Below are positions 43,378-55,344 of a stretch of 64,000 bases of DNA, piece after piece. Positions within the stretch are counted from its first letter, which is position 1. Each line of letters starts with the position of its first letter. A program made the translations under genes and the position numbers. Below the pieces are notes generated by a model. That model saw only the letters and a program-made list of their open reading frames with translations, did no database searches and was not told the origin of the DNA. This DNA comes from Coprinus comatus (Eukaryota > Basidiomycota > Agaricomycetes > Agaricales > Agaricaceae), in contig JAWPGT010000069.1 in the NCBI GenBank assembly GCA_034638255.1, positions 53,878 through 117,877 of the forward strand, written 5' to 3'.

Positions 43378-44609
43378 ATGGCCCGCCAGCACCATAAAAA
43401 CCACGATCCTCTTCTACAGGAAGACATCCGTACCAGATTTCGTGAGGCTGTTGCCCATTGTGCTTCGTTGAGTCATAGTGTTAGAGGTAACTCATCAAAA
43501 CACTATGTGGAACAAGCGAGGCAAAGCGAGCTCTCTAAAGCGCCAGCTATCATCACAATCCCTGCCCCTAGGACTCGATTCCCTGGTTCTGGCACTGCAG
43601 CGGCCAATGATGACATACAGAATGCCACCGCTCCCCAGCCTGTTACACTTCCGGTCCTATTGCCTAGACCCGACTATGTCGAGGTCTCTAAACGTTCTAT
43701 TGAAATGATTGATCCCGAGATCACTGATTTTGATGTTGAGTTTATCCAAAAGGTTATTAAACACACTAACATGGGTCCGTGGTATGAAGATTACTGTCCT
43801 TTTCCTAAGATTCAAATTACTTATGCAGCATTTCTCCTAGCGCTTACAGAAGCTTTCAAAACTACGCTGTCAAGAAGAGTGAGGCTCTCATGCACGGTGT
43901 CATACCCCATGAAGTTACTCTCGTACTAGACAAGATGTCATTGATTCCTCCAAGCCACATCCTTATTGTCTTGGATTCTTCTCCAAAGATTAAATCTCAG
44001 GTTAAGCCCAGAGCCATTCTTTTCCCTACCCATAGTCTCATTCTCTCAGTCGAATGTGCGAAGCTTGATCCTTTGCCATTATCCTCTGTTATGACCAAAC
44101 CAGGCCCTCACAAAGAAGTGACAGTTCCTGTAATTAAAGTCACCCTTCAGTCACCACAAACTTTCCACATCATCTTTGAATTCTTTTATTTTGAAAGGAA
44201 AGATGCAATGCTACGAAAAATGCTTCCTACACATTTTCCCTTGTCTATTTTGGATCCAAAAAATCATCAAGATCATGAAGTTTTTGCAACAACACTTGGA
44301 ACCACTTTCAGAGCTCTTTTAATTTTGGAATATCTTACCATCGTTAACGGAGTTTGGGAAAATGTGTGTACTTTGGGTGTTTTTAATAAGGATATTTGGG
44401 AGGTGTTGGATATCGCTTGGAAAATCTTGGTGATGGCCCTTTCAGTTAGCAGTGGAGGACCTGAAGTTGTGAAGTCTGTGCAAAAAAATTATACTCCTGT
44501 TGTACAACCAGGTACAATAATCGATAGCAATACTGAGAAATTCAGGAAACCGAGAAGTAGAAACGTTCTGCTACTTCCAAGAGGCACCTTCCCCACAGCC
44601 TACAATTAG
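43378..44609 (+). CDS. Clp1-like protein, copy 2
   Basis: Two exons (43378-43781 and 43841-44609) join in frame to 390 residues. The conserved part parallels copy 1: VTLPVLLPRPDYVEVSKRSIEMIDPEI, FIQKVIKHTNMGP, IPHEVTLVLDK, SHILIVLD and ILFPTHSLILSVECAKLDPLP. It continues with TVPVIKVTLQSPQTFHIIFEFFYFERKDAMLRKMLP, LEYLTIVNGVWENVCTLGVFNKDIWEVLDIAWKIL and MALSVSSG. The single intron is at the same place and phase as in copy 1. The two proteins differ most in the N-terminal tail. I infer a duplicated Clp1-like pair; their specific role is unknown. Confidence 0.72.
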
Positions 44610-45384
44610 CCCACTAGTATTTATTTCAGTCAATTTTACTCTGCACGTTTCTCTTTGCCGTTATGGCTTGCGAGGAGTTTGACCTACCAGTGGTTACCTA
44701 TTATCATTTTTTATTTTCATTTTTATTTCCGTGATTGCGCCCCTGTATTAATTCATCCTCTTATCCCTATCCTTTTGGCTCTATAAAATCCCTTTTTGCT
44801 TCCGCTTTTACATGATGCAAGATAGTCAAAATGACTGTAATATTTACAAAAAAAATTATTATGATTATAAAGCTTTGTTGGCGCGGAAGGTTTCTACATA
44901 AACGTATATCACAGCAATAATTATGTACCTTACATATTACCAGAACCCACTAAATCGTGAAAGGGCAGGCTAACAAAAGATCATCAGATGTTTGCAGTAG
45001 TGTAGATTGGATCAAACTTCCGCTCTGAGGCTAGGTAGTGGTACAAATGGTATGGTATCTCAAAGGAAACGAGATATCGAAGATTTTGGGTCCTAGTGAC
45101 AATCTGAACGATTTGATTCAAGTAATCTTTTACGGAACAGAATGTTCTGCGAAGAATATTGTACTAGTAAAGAGCTACAAGGAACGACCAAGCGGACAGC
45201 ACCAGGAATAAATTCAATGTATGTATATACATACACACATCACACAAATATGTATACGGAATTCCACTCCACTGGGTTGTGTTTAAACTCGGGATTCAAT
45301 GTTGTACTTGGCTAGTGTTGAATCGAAGGCTCCGCATATTCAGAATTAATCTACAGCTCTATTGTGCATATTCATTAAACGTGG
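44610..45384. other. intergenic
   Basis: Nothing coding is recognisable. It contains a short AT-rich palindrome-like 'atgtatgtatatacatacaca' at about 45220. Confidence 0.45.
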
Positions 45385-46557
45385 TTAATCCATTGACGAC
45401 CCATCGAAGGCTAACGAATGACTTACTATGACTGAAAGCAAAGTACACCAAATACTGCATTGTATAAAGACAATAAATTCACTGTGCAAGTAAAAACATA
45501 CTTGTAAGTACATACCATGGCATGATATGTACCAACTCTTGGATACCAAGCCGTATGCCTGAGAGAAGAACAGCTTATTGGGAAAGTCAGTGACTGGGAG
45601 TTATTATATTTAGAGAATATCCGACTTACCACATAGTATGAGACAAGAGCACGAATTATCACGGATGACAACCCGCAGAATTGGACTATTGCTCCAGGAG
45701 AAAGTTCGTTTAATGGAATTCCAATATCCATATACAGTGAGCGCCCAGAGAATAATTTGGTTCGCCATCATAGTTCCACTAAATCCAAAATCAGTCAGAA
45801 TGGTTTGAATTAGAACGAGTATTTGCAAATTATAGTCACGAAAATAGTATAATATAACGATCGCAAATGTTGACTGGTAGACAATCGGAATCTAATTCCG
45901 TCATCTCAACCACCGTTCCTATAATCACATATATTGTTGCTGAGCAAAAGAAAATTATAGCCAGGATCGTCCCAATAATGAAGTTGCGGTTATATAATGC
46001 ATACACTGGACTCATCATGGTTAACAATATTGCCGCCATAGGACCAAACGCGTTAAGTGGAACTCACCACGAAGCATGATGATTAATTCAAGGTTAGATA
46101 TCAACACCGAGGAAGTAGCTCCCTGAAACCGAAACCAAGTTTTGCAGTCCACAAGATGTTCAAATTGCGTTATGTGATTGATGAAGATGAGGTTGAAGCT
46201 ACATCATGGATTCAAAAATCCGGCCACTGACAACGTACACGAACGAGATAGTTAAACAAGAACTTACATTTGAAATGCCAGTCCCCAATATCGTGCTATG
46301 AAATACGAGCCTTTAACAATCGATTTCGAGCTCCTGGGTACAGAAAGTTAAATATTAATCACGACTATAGTGAAAGAGCACTCAGATCTACCTCCATATG
46401 TATTCAGCTTCTCGTTCCCATGCGAGTATCAAATCGTACGTTAATATTGCAACACTTGCAACTGGTAAGGGGTTAGCTTCCACAGTTTTAGGGCCACGGC
46501 ATTGTGAACAAGAAACATACCACCAGCATAATTTCTGAGAAAAATCTTCTCTGACAT
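45385..46557 (-). CDS. DUF6533-like multi-pass membrane protein, copy 1
   Basis: Exons were read against the 59436 paralogue. The first, from the ATG at 46557, is MSEKIFLRNYAG. The second carries the family signature VAILTYDLILAWEREAEYIWR, which matches the DUF6533 pattern (D-x-I/L-L ... E-x-x-x-I/V-W-R). Then come KGSYFIARYWGLAFQM, FNLIFINHITQFEHLVDCKTW, VYALYNRNFIIGTILAIIFF, and MMANQIILWALTVYGYW with RIVIRDNSCSCLILCG. The total suggests six or seven helices in a membrane; function is unknown for the family. Near the end one base is missing relative to the paralogue (agtcattcg vs agcccattcg), so the last residues differ and the frame stops at 45385. It is otherwise intact. Confidence 0.65.
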
Positions 46558-47157
46558 GTGCGCTTGAAGAAAGGACGAGTATTTAGTTGGAATGGAGCCT
46601 AAGTTGAGTCAGTTCTTATAGGCCATAGCTATGCTCCCTGATGGCAAAGTAAAGTTTTCATTACGATTTTAGCATATAATACTATATCATGACTCAAGCG
46701 GGCGCGCAGGACGTCTCTCATCACCTCAGGGCGGCACAATATAATCGCACACCATAAGTAGAGTTTTCTTGACTGTTGGTTGGTATGCCACACCACACAA
46801 TCCATTTTAAGGCTAGTGATCATAATCAAGGTGCGTAATACAATATAATAGAGGTTACACACCGGGGACAGGTACAGCTATCTGCACATTCTAGTGAACA
46901 TTTGACCCTTGGTATGAATGAAAGGAACCCAAACGCGATTCTCAACTTGAATATATTCATTGAGTAAAGCAGTAATTGTTGGCATGGATACTTGAAAATC
47001 AGAAACATTAGCGTTATGTGACCTAAAAAGTTAATGGTCGTGTGCCTGGAAAGGATCCAGAATTGAGGAAAGGGGATGGAAGAATGGTCATACATAGGAC
47101 ATTACACGGTATTTATTGAGGAAAATCAATACTTCGGTTCATGAAGTGAGTAGAGCA
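46558..47157. other. intergenic
   Basis: Short open frames on the minus strand (46629-46862, 46826-47095) have no recognisable content. The stretch is the upstream region of the DUF6533-like copy 1. Confidence 0.4.
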
Positions 47158-47570
47158 TCAGATGCGATGTCTTGAAAGGAGAATCACGTGATCAGAATCA
47201 CAGCGTGTAACCAGCTACGCATAACGAACACAACGATATCCCAACTCCTCCATTTCATCTCACTTATCAACGCATTGTTGCTCTGCCTCAACATTTATAA
47301 CCCTCCCACCTCCCTCGGATTGACATCAGGTGCGACTTCAGACCGACTGGTGAGCCGCCGTCGTTCTCTCGTCGCATCGCCAGGCTCGACCACGTTGTGC
47401 TCTATATACCACTTATCATGATATCAGCAGCACGACGTGGTCTCTTCCTCTCCCACACTCACACAATGTCGTTCTGTAAACAGTCCACATCCCGGTTATA
47501 TATATATCCTACCTATTAACCTATCTACCTGAACTCGACGAGCAAGACAAAGGTTTTGTGAGATGACAAT
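47158..47570 (-). other. dispersed module copy 2 (undisrupted relative of the KDZ target)
   Basis: Its left part (catcagatgcgatgtcttgaaagg..) matches 11609-11650, left of the KDZ. Its right part (from about 47280) matches 30460-30710, right of the KDZ. The two flanks of the transposon are thus contiguous here. It contains the conserved inverted repeat GACCACGTTGTGC (47388-47400) and GCACGACGTGGTC (47430-47442) with a different 29-base spacer. The minus-strand frame STTWSSLAMRREND.. is shared but stops after WEGYKC, earlier than in copy 1. Confidence 0.6.
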
Positions 47571-47574
47571 GCAG

Positions 47575-47770
47575 ACGCATATATTTATATTAATAGAAGG
47601 GAATTAATGGGAATTTTTCGACGGTGTAATGATGAATCCAGAAGAAACCGAGAGTGAAGTGTCATGAGATGCAATTTCGACAACAGTAGACTGTGGTCAG
47701 AGAACGAGTGTTGCCGGGGTTCAATGTATAAGAAGGAAAAAATTCCAGAAGATTGGTGTGGGCCCATTCA
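47575..47770 (-). promoter_or_regulatory. leader cassette P5
   Basis: It carries the conserved box AGAAGGGAATTAAT (47595-47608), preceded on the plus strand by 'gcatatatttatatta'. It feeds, on the minus strand, into the dispersed module (..tcttgctcgtcgagttcag|gtag), where a donor-like site follows. This is the only case where the cassette is next to a shared downstream exon-like sequence. Confidence 0.4.
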
Positions 47771-47954
47771 GTGCATTTATAACGAGATAATTGGGAATGT
47801 AGGGCCGTTGATGTCCTTGGTTAAATGCAACATCATATCAAGTTGTGATGATGACTTGGGTAAGTAGCAGTCTGAAGAGAAAAAACGCTGGCACTGAGTC
47901 TTATCACTCTTGGCTTTCGTTCTTTAAACATCTTCATTGACACGTGTCATAAAC

Positions 47955-47962
47955 TGACGTCA
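47955..47962. promoter_or_regulatory. TGACGTCA palindrome (CRE-like)
   Basis: This is a perfect 8-bp CRE-type bZIP site. Two further copies lie at 56778-56785 and 61194-61201, each some 160-200 bp before the ATTAATTCCCTTCT box of a leader cassette. Binding is inferred from sequence only. Confidence 0.45.
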
Positions 47963-48504
47963 CCTCTTTCTCTTACTTCAGACCGCTCCAGTCCTTCCTA
48001 TCAAGTTTCCTGTTCTTATACTCACTCTAGCAGTAACTTGGAAAATGGTTTGGTCAAGAGTTCTGTCAAGAGAAATAATGGCTCTACTCAGTGTAAGTAT
48101 CTTGGTTTCCGCTTTTTTTGTTGAGTGGGTGGAGACATAGGGTGATTATTATCGACAGATATACAACTTCTTCGTTAAAAGCAAAGCAAGCCAAGATACA
48201 ACTATATATTCATCTTCCTCTCCTCACTCGATGTCATTATGTATGGAATACTCGAATACTTTGAGGGTGAGTATTGTTATGAAGTGACAATGTTTGTTCT
48301 TGATCCTCGCGCGATCCTTAGCAGTACGTACGTACGAAAACTCTTCGAACGATAGATGATGATGGGAAAGAGCTGAGACTATCTACAGCCAGTTTGAAGA
48401 GAAGACTATGTCACAGGTCGCTACTCTGTAGGGAAGCATATACTCACAGTCGAGACTTGTTATGTGGCAACAGAATTGACCGTCAACCCATGCTCAATTC
48501 AAGC

Positions 48505-48692
48505 GGAAGCAGAACACATTCTGATCGGGCCTTCAGTATCCCAACTGTTAGAAGGTGAACGGGGTATTGGGAGGAACAGGCGCGTCATTGGACCCATAGT
48601 CAGATTTCAAAAGAGCCTGCCGATGTTGGATAAAAAGGGAGATCCCGACTCGAACTCTCTCCAACACATCTATCTGTTATCGATATCACACT
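48505..48692 (+). promoter_or_regulatory. shared upstream region of membrane protein family (48.7 kb gene)
   Basis: 'ctgatcgggccttcagtatcccaactgttag' resembles 55358-55390 and, partly, 11143-11170. A 'gataaaaaggg' at about 48628 may be TATA-like. The start codon follows at 48693. Confidence 0.45.
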
Positions 48693-49324
48693 ATGACACC
48701 AGTATTCGTCAATGTTATCCGCTATTTCAATTCCACACACCTTCCTCAGACTACCGAACCTTCCATCACTACGACCTCCTCTCCAGCAGCAATCGATGCC
48801 TTCCATGCAACCAATGCGATTCCACTCTGGGTGATTATCGCATTTGCACTCTTTTTCTCGCTGTTAGTGGGCCTTTTGGTTTTCAAGGTGCATAAATGTT
48901 GCACCACTGGAGACAGGAGGAGTCGTAGAAATGTGACGAAAGAGGTATTGTTGTGGATTGACATGGAGGAAGGGCGAGGGGAGCAACTAGTAGAGGCGCC
49001 TGGGAAGTTGGATGGGCATAATACGAAGGGGAGGAAGAAGACAAACATGAGACTCGGTGGTGGGTTTAAGAGTGAGAAAGGACAGGAGTTCTCAGAGGGT
49101 TCAGGTTCTGACTCCCAATCACAGGTACGTTTTCAATTGTATTTCAACACACAATATAATGACTAATAGCTCTTTCAAAGGATCGGGAGAAGTACGTGGA
49201 AGGCGTACTTTCAAGGATGAAGGCCTTGGATGCTGGAGGAGGTAGTCCTCCAGAACTGCCAAGGGTCCCTGAACGGGTGTCGTTGAAGGAGTGTCGGGTT
49301 CAGGTGGATTGTGTTACCGGATGA
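48693..49324 (+). CDS. single-pass membrane protein, unnamed family, copy 1 (191 residues)
   Basis: Exon 1 (48693-49124) and exon 2 (49181-49324) join in frame. The N-terminal region is Ser/Thr-rich (about 45 residues, likely outside the cell). A single transmembrane helix follows at about 47-67 (WVIIAFALFFSLLVGLLVF), then KVHKCCTTGDRRSRR. The tail is basic and ends with SDSQSQ, spliced to DREKYVEGVLSRMKAL. A paralogue lies at 55564-56411, and 3' fragments lie at 57.4, 57.9 and 61.6 kb. There is no cleavable signal peptide; the topology resembles mid1-like or receptor-like single-pass proteins only in shape. The paralogue's first intron is absent here. Function unknown. Confidence 0.68.
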
Positions 49325-51967
49325 ATTGGGCGGAGATTTTAGGAGGTCTTACATGTAGATGGACAATTGGTTGTAGTATTTGAGATGTCATGACCTTTCA
49401 TGAAACACGTCTTCATATTCTTGAACGAAAATTGTGTTCAATGTTTAATCAACAAAACCACCGCCTCCCCCCGTTCTCCCATCTCACAATAATGTTTGGG
49501 TATTGTATCTATCATCAACATTCTGAGCTTATTCTGAGCTTTAACAACTTCAGGATATGTCTTGAGTCCTTTGTTTCTTTTCTTCATGTTCCTTGGAATT
49601 TCGTACAAGTTCACAAACTTGGTACTGTTGTGTGTTGGTATCCACACAGGTATGATTATACGACCCTACTCATCCCACTGGCATGCTGTAACCAGGCTAA
49701 GTCTTAGGAGACCTAAGTTGATAATTTGAGAACCTTTTGCTCCAGTTCCATTTCCTTTTGGATCCAGCCTATCGCTCACAGCGCTCGAATCATCACGTCT
49801 CCAAGATTAGGTTTCAGAGTTCGTAGCTCGAGTAACTCTCTTTAGGAGTGCAGGTGTAGTAGCAGTGGATTTATGATGTATTGGATGCGTCATAGTATGT
49901 GGCAAGCTATAAATATCTACGTTCATTCCAAGAACAACCTCGTTAAACATACTGTCAATGATACTCTGCTAATGTCCAGAGGGTGCAACATAGAGCGCGT
50001 CCATTGCAAGAATTGAAGAAAAACCGTGTCAGAGACTTTCAAATTCAACGCCTTCAGTGCACATGGTCCCATTTTTACTCCAGGCGGTAATCTTCATTTG
50101 ATACCGAACCGGGATATCCTCTCTGAGGATTTGTTGCTTGCATCAATCGTTTTTTTTTCATAGCACTATATAAGGTCCCTCGAGTAAAAACAGAGCTTCT
50201 TCCATCTTGAACTCGCACCTATATCATCCCTCAACTAATTCACGATAAGCTTAATAGTAGTATAATGGTTTGTAATACTTACTCTAGTATCTTCCCTTGC
50301 TTACCATCCTCGTCTCTTACACCAGGGAAGTATCGGATTCGCCGGTCAGCGCGTGTTTGGTCAGAGGTGTCTACATGTCATAGCAAGGGAATGACAAATT
50401 TATAGATGTGAAGAAGGTACGACCATGATTTATATGCATATATGCACTCATGATGTCTTACTTCTTACCAACAGGTTATTGAAGCCTCTACCTCAGTTTT
50501 TCCCAACAATCCTCTACTGGGCACTCTCTGTGTGAGTATCTTTCTACCCAAGGTTTATATTTACAAAGAAACTAAATTGCTCTTTGTCCTGCCTCGAAGT
50601 TCACTCCTCAACTTTCCCAACTCACATTATCAGTGTCCTTGGCAGATGGTTTCTATATTGTTCCCATCTGGACAATCCTATGGAACATCGCATCTGTACC
50701 CGGTAATACCCGCATCAACCCAATATACAGAATGATGCTTTCAGTATGCGCATTGCTGTTGAGGCCGGCAACGTATGGTGACCATCCATAGTATGTCTTT
50801 GTCCATTATGATAGCGAGTATATTTGACAAACCTTATCCTAGGTGCAGATGTAAGAGTGGTCCAGTATCGAGGAGGGAAAAATAGGTGAGAAGAAGCAGG
50901 ATATGAACAGGAACGGGATGTGTGACTGCCTGCTGTATATAATCCAATAATACGGACAGCTAGATTTAATTTGGGTGGTAGCGGAAGAACAAGAAATTGA
51001 TGACAGGAACGGGAGATTGATTAATGAAGGGAATTTTTATGTGGGAGTGAAACAACTCTTTTTTATTGTAAATACAGTCTAATATATTGACCATAAGTTC
51101 GGGTATCAAGTTATACGAATAGTACAGTACAACCTGGGAATGGGGTGGTAGTAAATTAATGATATGAGCGGTTATCAACTTTTGTGTTGAAATATTGCTG
51201 TAAACTTTAATGTTCGATAATTCCTACAGCCTCACTTGTCATGAAAACCATTTTTTACATTCAGCTGTCTGGTTTCCAGTGTTTAAAGTAAGGAGTCAAA
51301 CTATTGCGCAAACTTTGGTATCCTGATTTAATTGGAAATCTGGGGTAAACGGCCCTTTGTGAGTTGATATATGTGGCCCTGTAGTGTACTTACTCGAGCA
51401 GACTCAATACCACCATCCTACTAATAATCTATATATATTTATACCAAAAGTACAGTATTCAAATTTTATACTCACTACATTACCTAGAGTTGTCAGACTC
51501 AAACCAGACGAGCCTCCGGAATACCATCAACAGCGGCCGCAACGTAACTTTAGAGGAGGGTTTCTGGCCACACGGTTTCTGAATAAGAAAAATGCCTTTC
51601 TGGTTTCTCTGGGGTTTCTCCTGGGTTTCTGGGGTTTTCGAATAGGTTTATCCTTCTTTGGGTCTCATTTTTAACATGCAATGAATATACTGGTTGACAT
51701 GAATAGAGTTAACCCGTGTGAAGGATTGAATGTCGTCCCTGCATGTTTACGTTCAACGTGGGGGTCCCTTGGTAACATCAGGTTCTCCTCAACTCTAGTT
51801 TCCTTTCACATCTATCCCTGGTCTACCCTCCCTTATCGACTCGCATTCTGTTTCTGTACCCTTTCTGAGACAGAGTACTTGATGGCGGCGGCCACGTCCC
51901 TTGTCATATCTATAGGTATTTGCCTTCACGGATTGAATTATCCATGATCCCTTTTTGACTAAGGCAA
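49325..51967. other. long stretch without a supported gene
   Basis: A 105-codon frame at 49390-49707 has no motif. A clear TATA box (TATATAAGG, 50167-50175) is followed by a pyrimidine-rich leader and an ATG at about 50265, giving a 45-codon frame (MVCNTYSSIFPCLPSS..). This could be a small gene or a spliced non-coding RNA. At 51558-51638 'GGTTTCTGG'-type units recur about five times. Otherwise nothing. Confidence 0.4.
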
Positions 51968-53330
51968 ATGACAGTTGTGGATGTGACATGCTTGTTGGTT
52001 GATTATATTTGGTGTTTTAAAGAAGAATACACGTATATCTGGAGGTAGCGCACCTTTCCTATCTACTTTGAGGAAGATTCACTCATAAAACTCATTTTTA
52101 CCAGGTCTCCGATTACCATTGTGAAAATTTTATATGTTGTGTTGAGGTACTCTTCGTTATTCTCTCAATCGTAAGTTATGATCGACCTTCTATCAAGATT
52201 CAAGAACCTATTATGCATCTTGATTTGAAATATCTCAGAATATTAATGGCATTAGTCATCTCCCGCATACGTGAAACCATTACAACGAATCATTGCCTTC
52301 AATTATTTATTTTCCAACAAATTTCGACATCGGTCCTCCAGTTGGCTATGGAAACCGTATTATTATTACGAGGTATGTACCCATTTTTCCTTTGTCTATT
52401 TTAAGGGATTTCTGATCATTATTGACGGCGGATTCAGTCTACGCTATGTATAACAAAGATATCAGAATTGGAGCCAGTTCTCTAATAATATTCCTTTCTT
52501 CAACTACTATACTTACTACAACTTGCGTCAACCTAGCTCTTGATACTAAAATTAAGAGGATATGTGCAATCAAACCGACTCGAGTTATTTATTTTCAAAC
52601 GTAAGTACCCTCTCCAACTCAAATAAGAATTATCTTCCTCTTAAGTGCATTTTTTTTTTTGTCTACTTCCAAAAGCTGTCATATAATCCTGGTGCAAGGC
52701 TGGATTTGGATACTGACGTACATGCGAAGACGTAAACTACAATCATCCAAAGATGATGATGTTGCTGAAGTCCGATCAAATAATTCACTTCTTCGCCTTC
52801 TTTATCATGATGGAGCAGTTGTGGTAGCTCTCTGTTTCTCGTATGTTTCAAAGTATTTTATTTCATTCCTGGAGGAAAAAGTTAGACTAACATTGGTTTC
52901 CTGTATTTAAAGTCGCTGCAGCCATATTCCTACCCTATATAATCGTAATCGATGTCGACCTTAATTCATATGCGTAAGTTCCACTTTCAACAACTTCTCA
53001 TCTCTTAACCCAATCCAATTCACCTATTACATCCGTCTGTTTTTTTCCCTTTAGATATATCACTCCTCTCCTGTCGATAATGGTAACCGTCTTTAGTATC
53101 CCTTTCATCACAAGTTGACGTATACTATATAGGGCTGTCATCTCATATTAAGAATGCTACGTCTGAATCCTAATGAAGGAGGAAAACATAGCATTGTTAA
53201 GGGTGGAAATGATGGGCAAATACAAGTGCATGAACTTGATACGAATATCGTCAGTGCCCAAACACAATCTATTGCTAGTAGTGGAGAAGATTCTTGTAAA
53301 TGTGATACGTTGTCCATAAGCTGTCCATAA
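51968..53330 (+). CDS. DUF6533-like multi-pass membrane protein, copy 2
   Basis: Exons: 51968-52044 (VVDVTCLLVDYIWCFKEEYTYIWR, the family signature), 52105-52170 (IVKILYVVLRYSSLFSQ), 52239-52372 (MALVISRIRETI..LQLAMETVLLLR) and 52438-52600 (VYAMYNKDIRIGASSLIIFL). Then about 52676-52840 (LVQGWIWILTYMRRR, LLRLLYHDGAVVVALCF), a helix AAAIFLPYIIVIDVDLNSYA, and a C-terminal exon ending at 53330 (LILRMLRLNPNEGG..CKCDTLSISCP). It forms an inverted duplication with 62097-63466. Near 52840 it has one base more than that copy before the donor, so the following exon may be out of frame. Predicted role: unknown membrane protein. Confidence 0.62.
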
Positions 53331-53559
53331 GTCGAGCTAGCACTCGTGAATAAAATGTTTCATAAGTGACAATCCGAATCAAAAACCATTGTAAACAGGT
53401 CCTCCCTCGCAGAGTCATAGTATTCTTCACATCATACCCTTCATTTTCACTTGCTGATACCCCTTCTTGATAGTATCCCCCTCGGGTAAAAGCGAGAATG
53501 AGAATTTTTTGAAATTGTTAGTAGATGGTGTTCTTAATGATGCCCAGTGAAAAATCTAT

Positions 53560-53800
53560 ACGAATATTCCTAAATACCTGAGAAATTAATGATCTTTGAG
53601 AATGAATGGTCCTACCTGATGAGTATGGATTCCTTTATGAGGTTTGACTGCTGAATATTTCATTCCAGGAAGGGAATTCAGCTGAATCGGACTGAATGTG
53701 ATGGAAGAATCCATGGAGGATTTGTAATATGAACGAGTTGAAATGAGATTTAATCTAATGGAAATCATTTACTGCTTCGAAGTTTGAACCAAGTATAGAC
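53560..53800 (-). pseudogene. F-box family fragment E (last exon only)
   Basis: It matches the end of copy C: 'cctccatggattcttccatcacattcag' against 'cctccatggactccaattccatcag', then 'tggaatgaaatattcagcagtcaaacctcataaagg' (copy C 33835-33870). The rest of the gene is missing; the sequence jumps straight to leader cassette P2. Together with 33.8-37.2 kb this shows a duplicated segment that has lost about 2.4 kb. Confidence 0.6.
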
Positions 53801-53829
53801 ACATTTAATTGGTCTACCACATCCACTAT

Positions 53830-54560
53830 GAGTTGAAAGTTATACATCTGACAAGTTACAACTAGATTACTAACTACTCTACTAATCTATTCCATACGCC
53901 CCTTAGTAATAAGTATAGTTACAACATTCACTATATGAATTGAAAGTTATACTTCCCTTTTCTTCTGAAAAGTCATTACACTACAACTAGACTACCAATA
54001 CTCCAGTAATCTACTTGTACATTACGCCACATAATGAACGCAAGATTGTGTGCATCTTGAACTCTTTGAAGATTTATGTTCTGGCAAATGCTCGGTATGC
54101 ATGTTGATGTCACCATCATCAGAAAATTTAGGATGACCCCTTCAATAAACATATTCATATGTTCATTAGTCGTAATTTCAGATTGGAGATAAATCATAGA
54201 CGTACGAGACTTGCGATAATGGGGGTGCCATATCAGATAGATATATCACCCGAGGGAAGTGGTTTGATAGGTAGTCATATGGCTTTCTAGAGAAAAATCT
54301 CCCAGCGCATATATCTTGATAGAAAGGAATTAATGGAATATTCCTAGAATGTGGAAGACCGCAGTGAAACGATCAGGACTCGGTTGGTAGTCTAAGAGAG
54401 AACCGCAGAGTAGTATTAGAGGTAGGGTTCAAGCTGTAGCCAGAAATCCGTTCGTCAAGCCCGGTGGTACAGAGAATAAGTAGAGAGGAAGGAAGAATAG
54501 AACGTTCTGAGCGCATTTATTCAGTCAAAAAGGACAACGGATTTTTGCCGAGTCAACATC
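53830..54560 (-). promoter_or_regulatory. leader cassette P2
   Basis: It is a duplicate of P1. It carries the complement of the box at 54321-54334 (one base different), 'gcgcatatatcttgata', and on the minus strand a TATA-like 'ctgaataaatgcgc' at about 54514-54527 followed by a pyrimidine-rich leader. There is no open frame downstream. Confidence 0.5.
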
Positions 54561-55340
54561 GATGGTCGATAACGTCACCGTCACCAATATGACGTGGACG
54601 CAGTGTTAGAACCGTCAAGGTGGTTGAACGCTTAATACTTGCTCAACTTCTGGTGTAGAGGCTCTCTGTCATATTCAAGGTTCTTCCAACCTTCGAGAGG
54701 TTCAAATCCAACTGACATGGTTTCACTGCTTCTGTGCTAGAGTAAGTTATTTTCCGTTCGGCTTGTTCAAGTAGATCAGCGATCTATGTATCAAGACTAG
54801 AAGCAAATACAATTCTCTAAATATTTCGGTGCTTGTATGCGTTGGGCTTGGTACCGGGTATGTTATTTTTTTTAATGATAAATCCGAAAAATGTAATCTT
54901 AACAAGCGCGAGCAGACCCTTCGTTCGAATCACGAACGTTGAAGAACAAAGTGCAGTAATCAATTAATTTCCTTCACATTAATGGAGTGGTATGTTTCTC
55001 GTTTATGAATCGTGTCTGCAAATCTTGATTTAACAAGGGTGCGGATAGGCCCGTAGATCCCTGGCTCGAGTCGCTACGGCCGAAGAAGAGGTCACAGCGT
55101 CAAAAGAGAAAAGGGCTCCAGGACGAACTGGTTACTTGTTGTTGTCCATGTCAGCGGTGTCGGTGAAAAAACGGATCTCGTTCGAATGACAATCACCCTT
55201 GACTAGATTTACAATGATGAAACGAACCCAGGCTATATGAAAGTAAGCTCTCCAAACTTATTCAACAACAAGTCATAACACAATATAGACTCATAAACTC
55301 TTCTCTCCTCGATCTCAACTGTTGGGTTGCATTCGATCAA
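54561..55340. other. intergenic with tRNA-like B-box strings
   Basis: No gene is supported. At about 54900-54955 and 55030-55080 two loosely similar strings occur (ttaacaag.gcg..., then GTTCGAATC or GCTCGAGTC), which resemble an RNA polymerase III B box. No full tRNA cloverleaf could be folded. Confidence 0.3.
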
Positions 55341-55344
55341 GGGG

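Noticed and set aside
54895..55080. Two strings resembling pol III B boxes, possible tRNA-derived SINE
   Set aside because: The T-stem at 54930 pairs, but no A box or cloverleaf was found and the two strings align poorly; kept only as a note.
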